Assembly: GCA_038030265.1 (NCBI GenBank)
Contig: CM075941.1
Span: 15,934,001-15,998,000, forward strand
Direction: 5' to 3'
Source of the DNA: Corythucha ciliata
Lineage: Eukaryota; Arthropoda; Insecta; Hemiptera; Tingidae
Length of the DNA stretch: 64,000 bases
The translations under genes were made by a program, and so were the position numbers. Numbering within the stretch: the first letter of the stretch is position 1; each line of letters begins with the position of its first letter. The notes below the pieces were generated by a model. The model did no database searches, had not been told where the DNA came from, and saw only the letters and a program-made list of their open reading frames with translations. Positions 13,201 through 25,400 of the stretch are shown here, piece by piece.

Positions 13201-16200
13201 GAAAAACGGGAGTTTTAAAACGCCGAAGCTTCGTTACAATATCAGAAGGGAAACATTTTGTCAAAAGAGGGTAATCATTCTTTTTACAACGGTCGCAAAC
13301 AAGGGAAATGGTAAGGAAGTCGAAGGGAGGGAGGGTCTATTCAAAAGGAGTTGAATACTTATTATTGTGCGACCTTTCTACCTTCTGTCAGGGCGCACTT
13401 ATTCCGACCTCGGCGGTTTTTTAACGCATTAAGAAGTAAAAACGTCTAATTTATTACGCGCCGCGTAAAAAGAAATATTGTTAATTCTGAACAATCATGC
13501 AAGCCGACCCTTCACCCCCTGCCCCCCTCTATCACGAAAACACACCTTTTATTGCCGGGACTCGGGAGTCATTCCATAAGAATGAATGGGGAGGGGGATA
13601 TTAATCATCATTAACGGTGCTTTAAAACGCGGCTCCACTTATACTTCTACCCCCCCACCATCACATTTAAGTCACCCCGACGCTTGGAATAGTCAACAGG
13701 ACGTATATATGTATAACTGCGACATTTTAAGACGGAAGTATCGTGTCATATGGGCTACGAGCACTGTAGGATTCGAAGGAGCTCCAGGCACTCAGTCCTA
13801 CCCCCAAAATTCAGCCCCAAACCACCCAAATATTCCAGCAGAATAAAATATGACTTAATCCTCAGATATTTTGTGATTGGCTCAGAAACTGTCCATTGAG
13901 GCAAAGCGGTGAATTTGTCTACGCAAAAACATGTCGTTTCACCCACTTTGTGGGTCGTTTGTGGTTTCTGGAGACTTTTCGCGGCTTAAATTAAGAAAAA
14001 TAGGCAATACGCGATCTCTGGAGCCGGCATCACGGTTAAAATCGACAAAAACCGCAGTTTCGCGAATTTCCGACACAATTTCACGGCTAAAATTATGATA
14101 AAGCGCAAAAAGAGCTGTTCGGGAGAAAAATACGCGGTTAAACCTCATACAATGTCCAATTCATTTTCTCTGGAAGCATTTTGTGGCCTCTTTGGCCCCA
14201 TATAAAAAAGGCCGTGCATCGTCTGCTTCGAAAGTGCTAGACCAGAAATTTTGTTGATATTTTGCTTCAAATGTTGCACTTTCACAAGATATCGTGAAAT
14301 TCGTCAGGCTTCGGGAACTGTCGGGACTGGCTAGCCTCCGCTTTGGTTCTACTCGAAATTTGCAATTTCACTGTAATTAATACACTAAAATCGCTATTTT
14401 GTGGATATTCCAGGCAGCAGACTTCCAAATTTTGTGGATGTTTAGCTCCATTGTTGCAATATGACGGCAATTCGTCAGGCTATAAGCCACCGATGGCGTC
14501 AGCCCGGTCCAGGTGGTCCGGGTCCACAATTTAGACCCGATACCACGATACCGATACCACGATACTGGCATTTTCGCGGCTATTTGGCATTGAAATCGTT
14601 TATTGACTGCTTGTTAGCTATTTAATTTCTTTCACGTCTGAAAGAAAAAATTATTGCTTTTCGATTCCGCAGTTTCCCCAATGAAATAGAAATTTTGCAG
14701 CTGTTTATCCCTGCAAACCATTTCGCGACTATTTGACCATAACATTATATTTCACGGATATTTTAGCCTCGAAACGTGCAATTTTCCGGCTATGTATCTC
14801 TAAAATCTCGACTCAAAATTTTTCGGCTAATTAGCTTTGCAACTGGCAATTTCACGGCTATTTAGCCTTGAATCTTCGTAGTTTCGTGACTATTTTCCGA
14901 CCTTAAACTTGTAATTTCGCTGACACGAGGTTTGAAGCTAAATAATATCATTAAAAAAAAAAAAAAAAAAAAAAAAAAGTGAAAAATTCGGAGGCAGTAA
15001 TTCTGTGAGCCACCTGTGCGGGTAGTGTATTTTATTTATTATTTATCTATTGAAGTTTATTAATTTTACACACAATGGTGTCAGCCCAGCCCCCCAGAAG
15101 CCCAAGCTTCTGGTGGTGGTGGAGGGAACGAGCAAAGCAAAACGAACTGGATTTTGAAGGTTGTGGGCTCTTAAAAACTAACAATATTGAGGGGTTTGGC
15201 CATTTCAAATAGCAAATTATATGTGAACTTGGCTATTTCAAGTACCAATTTTCGTGGAGTTGGCTCTTTCATAAGCCAATTTCAGGGGTGTGGCTCTTCC
15301 GAAAGGCCGATTTCACGAAATTGACTCTGTCAAAAAACCCGATTTCATGGATTTGGCTCTATCAAACGACCGATTTCGCGGATTGGGCTCTTTCCAAAAC
15401 CAATTCGTGGCAAGGGGGTGGAGGTGCGGGGCGAGGGTTGGGCAATTCAAATAACAAGTTTCGCAGGTTCATCCCTTTAAAGAAAAAAAAAAGGCTGGAT
15501 CTTTCAAAAATGGCCACTTTTCTGGGGTTTTGGCGGCCTCTCAGGTGCATTTTAGACAAGACCAAATTTTAAATTGAATGAAATCAACTGCGAAATTTTT
15601 AGTTTCGCGACACTGGAAATCCATGAATACATTAAAGGAATTTTCAATCAGAAATACCGTTGAGGGGGGTCTCAAAGTGGTTACGGCGTTTTTGGCAGGT
15701 TTGGCAAGTTTTCTGGGGCCGCACGAATTTTCCCATTGACCCCCTCGTCGAGTGTCCGCCCAAGGAAGAGTCTCGGCGCAGGCAGAGACCTTGCTGATGG
15801 GCTGCACTGGAGTCAGGAAAATTGACCGATAAAGTAACGCCTTTCTTAGCCTCATTTCTAGCCCCCCTCCCCCCTCTTTCGTAAGGGCTGCTGAAGGGTC
15901 TTTCAAACAATAATTTCGTGGTTTTGGCTCTTTCAAAAAACGAATTTCTCGTCAATCGCCGGAAATGAATAATGTTTCTTCTCCCAGCTCAAATGAACGA
16001 ACCAGCGAGTGGCGTCTATCCCTCCCCCCCCCACGATGGCTGGACGCTTATTTCCCCCTTTTGAACAGTAATCCCCCTCTTATGTATTAAAGGCTTTTAA
16101 GATGGAAAATTACAGTGAAAAACAACGTTAATGAATAGTAGGTACTTTCATTTTTTCGCTAGTGATACACAAGTGTAGAAAATCTGGAGATTTCAGTGCC

Positions 16201-19200
16201 TAATTTTGACAAATTGGATGAAATCACCACCACAAATCGTTAAACTACGGCTCATTCTAATTTTTAGCCGCGAATCAGCGCTTTTTCCCAGTGTAAAGCC
16301 ATGAATGAGCACTTTATCTTAAATTTAAACCGTGAGTGGATATTTTTATCCATTTCAGTAGCGAATTAGCGTTTTCTTCATTTAGCCGCGAATTAGTGGG
16401 TTATGTTTCACTCTTAGTCACGAATTAGCGCTTGTCCATTTTACCCTTAATGTTGCATTCACCAGAAGGCCGCGAATTGGCATTCTCTCAATTTTAACCA
16501 CTAATTAGCGTTTTTCTCCATTATGACCATGAACTAGCGTATTTTTCTCAATTTTAGCTGGATATTTAAGTTTTTCTCTATTTTAGCCGCAAATTAGCGT
16601 TTTCATTTCAAACGCTCATAGTCATGAATTAGCGTTTTTCTCAATTTTATTAGCCATGAACAAGCGATTTTTCTCAATTTTTCCCGTTAAAGTGCGATGT
16701 TTCTTAATATTTGCCGCGAATTAGCGGCTTTTTCCCTCTTGTCTATTAGTTAGCGCCTTTTCTACATTTTGGTCAAGAAGAATCCTTCATCCAAGACTCG
16801 CGAATTGGCGTTTACTTAATTGTAGTCGCGAAATTGCGTTTTTCTATCAGACGGCCTTTTTTATGAATTTTATTGACGAATTAGCACTTTTGTCAATTTT
16901 AACCGCGAATTAGCGCTTTTTATACATTTTATATTAGAATTTAATCATACTGTTCCCTAATACCATCTTCAAATTATATTGATTTTTCTGCATTTGTAAT
17001 CGCGAATCATCCTTTTGTCTCAACTTGAGCCGTAAATTAGGGTTTTTTCTAATTTTAGTCTGTAATTAGAGGTTTTACCCAATTTCTGTCGTGAATTATT
17101 TTTTTCCCAGCTAGAGCTAGAGTGCTATCGCGGAATATAGAGCCCTTTTTATTGCTAAAATATAAAGTAAAACGCCATAATGTGCTGTTGTTTTGACCAT
17201 GTCCGCGCTTAGGTAAATCGCTAATTCGAAAAGGTGTCTGGAACTACCCAAATGCCCTGCGTGCTCCGGGAAGAAAGTTCTAGCCGCTGATGACAAATAT
17301 TTTGTTTCGGGAAGAAAAATTGTCACATTAGGTATATAGACGCTGTTTAATTTTCGACTTGGAAGCCCGCACTGTGGTTCCGAGGCGTTGAATGTTCTGG
17401 ACTGTTCAGTTTTTCGGTGGTCTTTGACGCTGGCCATTTATACGGCGAAAAAAGTTCGTTTCTAGTGCAAAAGTCACTATAAGGTTGAAGTTTTGAACTT
17501 GGGCGTCGGATCACACAATCCGGCAGCGACAGGATCTTGTGATCAAAACCCCGCCCCTCATCTAAATTTGCTGGGTAGCACGGGGGAGAGGATAAAATTA
17601 AGGATTGTAGTCTTTGAAAAGTTATTTAGCCTAAATTTTACAAATTACTCATCAAATTGTTAGTTTTGAGAGGTTGAATTGGTGATTCTCAGGTAAATTC
17701 TTTATTTTATCAGAAAAAAGGCCCTTTCACGCCATTAAGTAGGTAAATTTTAAGTCGAATTTGACGGCTACTGAGACGAATATTTGATTGCTGATGAGAA
17801 TGATTAGATAACGTGAGTTTTTTTTGCAATAGCTCCAAATCTCTAAATTTCATGGGTTTATAAATTCAAATTTTGTCATTAATGCTCACAAAAACCAAAT
17901 GTCACGGCTTTCGACTCCGTAGAAAGCAAATTCACAAGTGGTTGACACGTCCCCTCAACCCCACTAGTTAGCAATCGAGGGGAAAATACATATTTCATGG
18001 ATTCGACACTCACGGAGCCCGATGTCGCGGTTTTCGGAAACTCAGTAACCAAATTAAAAAAAAAAAATCAATTTTCCAGGTGGCTCTTACTAAGCCGAAA
18101 TTTGCGGATCTTGTAGCCAACTTCACGGGATTTCTTCACTATACCTATATGTATATTGTTTTTCCAAATTTGAATTTTTCAGCGTTTTGATTCATTTTTA
18201 TTAGCAATTTCGCCTTTCACGAACAAAATTGTGCATGGTTTTCTCAATCAAGAAGCGATTTCGTCGATTTGGCTCATTCAAAACCAAACTCGCCGGGCTC
18301 TGAGTCACACTGAAACGCAATTTCTATTTCGTATGTGTTTACGACTCAAACACAAATTTCGCCCTGTTGACCCGTCTAAAAAGCCATTTCGCGAGGTTGA
18401 CTCCTTTCAATGAGAAATTTCAGGGATCCATCACTTTTTAAAAACAATATCTCGCAGGGTTGGCCCATTCAAACCCAATTTCGGGATGTTCTTTCGCCCG
18501 AAAAATCAATTTGGTGGGTCCAACATCGAAAACAATTTTACGAGTCTGACTCTTTAAAAAAATAAATAATTTCGCAGGGTTGGACCATTCAAAAATAATT
18601 TAGTGGGATTAGTGGGACCCCCAAAGCAACAATTGTGCGGATTAACGCGCTTTCTAACAACAAATTTTGAGGACTTGGCCTTTAGAGAACCAAACGCGGT
18701 CTTCACCAACTTTTCCGATAATAAAGGAGCAATTATCATGCTTCTTTCAAATAAGTTCACAATTTTCCAGGCTTGTCCATTCAAAACCATTTTTGCGTGA
18801 TTGTCTCACAAAAAAATAATTAAAAAAAAAAATCGCGGGGTTTGGTCTACTCAAAAAGCCAATTTCGTAGGTCCGACTTCTTCAAAAATGAAATTACGAG
18901 AGGCGTTTGACTTTGACTCATTTAAATTAGATACCAACAGACGGATATTTATGGTTATTTCACAGATATTGATAATTCGACCATCTGCAAAGCAGAAAAT
19001 CACTACAAGCACGAAAAGTTTAAATTATGACGCAGATTAGACGAAAAAGTGCAGCGTAATTTTGCCATTCAGGCTCCTGGTGGACCATAATAAACAATAA
19101 ATATTATTTTTATGAAAACTATTAAGTTCCATTGTCGTGTTTTGCCCTATCTTAAAGACTTTGTAAAATTTACATTTGATGGGAATATTTTGAAGGTGCC

Positions 19201-19445
19201 GACAAACGTTCACGACTCGCGTAATGGCTTTTAAAGAAACGTTTAATTATGAGTGCGGAGGAAGACTTGAATCCAAAATATCAAAGAGTGGAACTGGCTG
19301 TAGTGGGTAAGTTATTCCAAGGTAACTTTATAGCCTTTTAGCAGCTTTCGACGCTATCACGAAGGCGGAGTGTGGAGGGGGGGTGTACTCTTAAGCTTTC
19401 GGTGGTAAGCTCCTCTATCAACGGACTAATAATTAAATGAGAAGT

Positions 19446-19481
<36 letters not shown>

Positions 19482-22400
19482 ATATCCTCGGACAGAGAAA
19501 GTCAATTCGTGATTCGGAGTATTGGGTAACGGCCGCTAATAGGGTCGAAGATACAACGAGCGTGGAATATTATAGTATAAAAAAAAAAATATGACAGCTC
19601 AGCCGGCTTGTTACGCCCTCGTCACTCTCAGACTATCGGGCGCGGTATGGTATATCATTTTAAAAAGAGTGATACCGCCCGATTGAACAACTTCTCTCTC
19701 TCACTCTCTCTTTTTATCGCCGCCGAGCCACGACGTTTACAACAGGAAAGGAGTGACGAGGTTAAATTATGAGAGTACGAAAGATCTGGTCTTTTTTTCT
19801 GAAATTGGTCAGCTCCCCCTCCCCCCCCTAATATCTGGAGTTCACGCAGAATGTCTAGGATATTAGATTCTGAAAAACTCTAGTTTTTTTGTTTTTCGTT
19901 CGCTCCTCGATACACCAAAATTTCAAAACCTCATCCAAAATTTATAGCTGAATTCTTAATTAGATTAGCCTTTAAGCAAGCGAGGATACATATCAAGGCA
20001 AATTCCGCCCGCCCGATACTTGTTATATGGTGGAACTATATCAGTCCGAATATCTAAATATAATTAAGTCATAAAAATTAGTTTTTTTCTCTCTCTTATT
20101 CTCTCTCTCACTCTCTCTCTTTCAAGCTGATCGAAATCGTCCAACCTGAATTATAAGAAGAGAAAAATTGTAATTACACCCTCTGTCGCAAATGGAGAGC
20201 TTCGCCTCTTCCGCTCGTAAACCTTGAAGACTTCTCCTACTTTTCACATCACATGAGAGGTGGTCTTAGCTGTCAACCGGATGATTAACGATACAAATAA
20301 ATTTTATCAAAATTCACCATCTTGATCTTTTCCCTACTTTTTATTATCATCATCATTATTATTATTATTTACCTGTCCCAGAGCGTTCTACCCAGGGCAG
20401 TCTGCTTGTCTCCATTTTTATGAGTTGAATAAATTTAAGTTTTAAATATTATTCCTCCGTTTGTTGTTTTTTTTTCAGACATGAAATTTACGACTGTTAA
20501 AATTGTGTGCGAAGCCTATTTAGGTAGGATTATTCGTAATGTTAATTGTGATGGCGTTACGACGTAATCTAAATAGATAGCAATTAAAATTATTCTGATT
20601 ATTCGACATGCAGGAATTATATTTACGTCAAAGCGTGGAAATATATGTGGAGTATCTCGCTATTCACGCGATTATAAGAGAAATTAATAGCGTGTATAAT
20701 AAGAGAAAATTGAACCTTGAAACTTGTTTACTGAGCCGTTTCCTATCCAGAAATACTCTTTTTTTGTGTGTGGTATCTGTTAATGAACCGTAAATTAGAG
20801 CTATAACGGCGTTGAATTTAAAGAACGGTCACTTTAAATCTGTGTGGCCAAAATGCTCAGTGCAAGAAACAGGCGGCCACGCACACCATTCGGCAATATA
20901 TTGCCTGGAAATGTTAAAATCAGACGAGTCTTAGGTATAGAGACGTGCTGATTTTTAATCCGCGAACACCCAAATTTGGTGTATTTGAATCTCACAGAAC
21001 CTAATTTTGCGGGCTCCGCTCACAAAAAAGAAAAAACAAGTTTTAAAGGGCTGTGTCCCTAAAAGCCAATTTTCGAATTTTCGAGGGTACTGCATTTCAA
21101 AAACCCAAGTTTTGTGGCACTTACACAAACCAATTTCGTGGGTTTCTCACGTTGAAAAAATCCAATCTCGCAGGATTGACTCCCTAAAAAGCCATTTTTA
21201 CGGGGTTGGCCCATTCATGAGAGGGGTTTAAATAGGTGATTTCACACGTTTAAGAACGTGATGAATGAAATAAAGTGAGTTGCGCTCTTCCTAAGTTCAA
21301 AATTCACGGATTCACCACTTACAGAACCCAATTTTACTGTTTTGGCTAATTTCGAGAACGAATCACCTCCTTAAAAAACAGTCAATTTCGGTGGTCTGGC
21401 TCATTCAAACCCAAAAATTTCCGGATCTGGCACGTTAGAACCCAATTTCCTCTTCTTCCTCCTGCTTTAAAAATGCCATCTTTCTCAGATTTCACATCTT
21501 TAAAATTAAAACTCCCGAGGAAGTTGATTGTTCATTTTGAAAAGCAATGCCACGGGTCTGGCTCCATTCATGAACAAATTTTTGCATGATTGGCTGATTC
21601 AAAACTTACTTCTTGGGATTGGCTTGCCAGTAAAAATCGATTTCATGCGGGCTTGGCCCTCACAAAGAGCCAATTTTGCGGTTCCACCTTCTTCAAAAAA
21701 TGAAATTTCACGGACGTGGCTTCTTCATTAAGCTAATAGCATGTGTCTGGCCCACCCGAAAGGCGTAATTTTTTGGATTTCCCTCCATCGACAACCAAAT
21801 TTCGCGCTCCTGACCCATTCGCCATTTTTTGCCAGAGTTTACGTGGTAAAATCTCACCCACCTTCGAACTTTCATTTTTCCTGGAAGGAAATTTTCCTTC
21901 TAACATCAATGAAGTTATTTCTACAATAAGTATGTAGTAGGAGGGAGCGGGAGGCAATACTTGAAATCGAAAGTTTTTTAGTGGGAAATCGTCAATTTAA
22001 CCCTTAAAACTGTCTTATTAGCAATTAGCACTGAACATTTTACCCTCTACAAAACAACTACAATCTAAAAAACTACAAAATCTTGAAATGTCACCTAAGA
22101 ATCAGATTTCCTAAGGCCAAAATTGCTATTGTCGTTCAATTTTGCCCATAAACTGGTAAAATCGTTCGAAAACTGACAATTTTGCCCCCTTCCCCCTCCC
22201 TACCAAGACTGGCCAAACTGCTGACCCCAACATCTGAACGTTTTTAAACCCACTACGGGTTCATTCAGTAGCCAAACAAACATAAACGAGATTCAGAAGT
22301 TAATAATTAGACACTCTAGGCCGGAAATGTAGTCACGAAATTGCAGAGATTCGGAGCTGAGTAGGTACAAAATTACCAATTTCGGTCCTGAATAGCTAGA

Positions 22401-25400
22401 AAAATGACAAAAAGTTGGGGGATTCGTTGGATCAATAGGCACGAAATTGCAAGTTTCAATGCTATAATAATATCCGCAAAATACAACTTTGGGAATAAAA
22501 TAGTCGCGAAATCTTTGCGATTATAAACAGTAGCGGCGAACTCAATATCTGGTGGGTGGGGTGAGGCAGCGAAATTTTAAAGCAAAAGTTTTGCTTTTGA
22601 AGGTGATAATATGCGTCATTGAATGACTTGGTAGATAAGTCAACATACAAATTCTATGGCTACAATGCAGCCGTCGTTGAAGTCAAGTCACCGCGAAATT
22701 GCCACCTTCGGAGATGAAAATAAACAAACTTGTTAATTTCGGATCTAAATATCAGCTAAATAGCACGTTCCTGGCCTTTCAATTGCGAGCGTGAATAGAG
22801 AATAGAAAGCGTGGAGTCCACTCTAATTTAGCCGGCCCCGATAGCGCCCAAAAGCTTGATGATTAGGCGTGAAATTACATCGTTTGGAGCTGAATTTCGG
22901 GGAAATTGTAATTTTCGGGTCTGAAATTGCGAGTTTACGATCTTAATGCTCCCAAAATTGTGAGTTTTGGTCCGCTTTTTCCTAGTTACTGCGGAACCCG
23001 GGCTAGCCCGATCACGACAGCGCCGCTGACGCCTGACGAATAGTTCAACCACAAAATTGCAGCATTTTGGTCTTGATATCCGCGAAATTGGGTGAATTGA
23101 GCGCACGTGTCTGAGCATTTGCATAAAATTGCTTGTTTTCTGATATTTATTTTCGTGAAATAGCAAAATTGAAAGTTGATTGTCGTGAAATATAGTTTTT
23201 TTGAGGTTTTAAAAGTAGCTGCAACATCAGAGCTAACTATGTGTGAGTTTGTAAGTTCGGGTCCTTTGAGCGAACTAACAAGTTTCCTATGGCTGATCAT
23301 CCGCGGCATTGCAACTTTCGGTCTTAATTCGTGCGAAAATGCATGTTTCTGGAGTTAATTTCGGCGACATTGCAAGTTATTTCAGGATCTTATTTTAGTG
23401 ATTGAGGACCCCGGCCCTGATGGCCCTGTTTGTTGAGAAAACCGGTAATGCCCAGTTTCTGTAGGTCATTAGCCGTTCTTTAAGGGCAAATAAGAGGCTT
23501 AAATTTGAGACAAAACGCTTATTGGCGACTACAATGGAAAAAATCCGCTAGTTCACGGTTTCTAGAAACAAAATTTTAGACAGAAATATAGCAAAAACCA
23601 CTAATTTACGGTTTACGGTGGCTCTTTTACGGCTAAAATTTAGGTGCTGCTCTTATTAGGGTAAGTTCACGGCTAAATATTGAGATTAATCACAAATTCA
23701 TGGTAAAAAGTAAAGAATAAATAGATGATTGGTGGCTATAATTGACAAAAACGCTCATTCGCAAACATGATCGAGCACTCAGTCGCTACTTTGGTCACTA
23801 AAACAGGTCCCCAGACGACTAAAAGCCCAGAAATAGTGATGATATTCATGGCTGAAATTGCGAAAAAACGCTCAATCATGGCTAAACTTCGCGGTTTCTC
23901 GTTGCAACTTCCAAAATTGAAAAAAAAAGTCGATAATTCGAGGTGTTGAGGAAGTTGCATCATCGCCACTTTTTAGTCACGCTATAGCGTTTTAGAGGCC
24001 CTGCCGATGCCGGCCCCTGTATGGCTATTTGATCGGCTATTTGAACCGGCTGCCCGACCGGTTTCTCACAAAAGTTTGGACCCGTCTACATAATAATGAA
24101 AATCCCCTAAAATGGTTGATTTCAGGAAAAACTGACTAATGCCCGTATTTATGAACGTTCCTTGACGTTAAGGAACCCTTGAAATTATTCAGAACAGATG
24201 ATTTTATTGTGATAAAAACTGATCTCAATGGTTCCTTGACTCAAGGAAGCTTCAAGTAACGTTCATAAATACGGGCCTAATATTCCAAGAAATTGCCCTG
24301 TTCGATATTGCGAAATGTAAAACAAACAAACATGCAGTTCATTAATCGAGAGAGAGAGAGAAAGAAATGATAGTAATTAGAGAGCCATGAGGCGAGCCTA
24401 TATCAGTCTCATTCGCTTGTCCTATTCATTCCACACGGGTGGTCGTCGTTTGTCTTTTCCCGATCTCGTTTCGATCATTTACATTATCTAATAGAAATCC
24501 AGTTACCAGTTGGGTGGGCAAGTGGTGTGAATGGGTTGTGGTGGGTGAGCGGGAAGGGGGAGGGAACATATCAACTCTGTTTCGTGTCCAGAATTATAGC
24601 TGAGGAAGTGTTAAGGGAGATGATGAGGTCTTCGTGGCTTTGTTTCTCAATCCTCTTTATAACTGCAGGGCGTATGGGAAGGATTTTTTTCGTTTTAAAT
24701 AAGCCGTTATAATTAGCATTGGTTTTCCTATTTAGGAGCCTGTGTTGGTAGCATGAAATTTAAATAAATAACTTTTTAATTCGAGCCTTCCGAGAAATCC
24801 AACACGTCCCATCGTGGAATTTGTAATCAACTGACTGTAGCTGCCGCCGCCACTCCGCAGCCCCGCCCCTCCGCATCATCACGAGAGCCGTACTTTTCTT
24901 GTATTCAGACGTTGCCCTTTTCAGATTGTACGTAAAAGGAAACCCTCCCACCCACTAAGTGAGTTAATGAAATCATTTCCGTTCGATTATAGGCGAAGAG
25001 CCTACTAATCACGTTTAGCGCAGCTGCAGGTAGGGGACATACACCGCAGGGGAGCCGAGAGTTATTACTGTCTGATGGTGGAGGGAAGGTGGTGATGAGG
25101 GAGCCGATCAAAACCGGCCTAGTAACGGTGGGATAGTAACTTCGCGAAGGGTTCTCGGGCTCAATTCGCTCTTTCAATGGCCATTTGGTGGGATCTAACA
25201 TATAAGTACCACCAAAACGATGGAAAAGTTGGCCCCCACCGTCCACCAGTCGTATCACTGCAATCAATATTGTTATCTTCAACGCCATAAAAGGTATACA
25301 TTGGACACATTATAACGAATCAGCAGCACTGTGACCCTTGCCTTGCTCGTCGCCCTATGCATTTTCTCAAAATATCTCAGCTAGCTCAAAATGACCCCAT

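Larger units (their letters stand above)
18930..20950. other. Intron 1 sequence without a recognisable gene
   Basis: AT-rich, with a T29 tract, a 49 bp hairpin and CT-rich microsatellites; no array units or coding signal. Confidence 0.5.
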
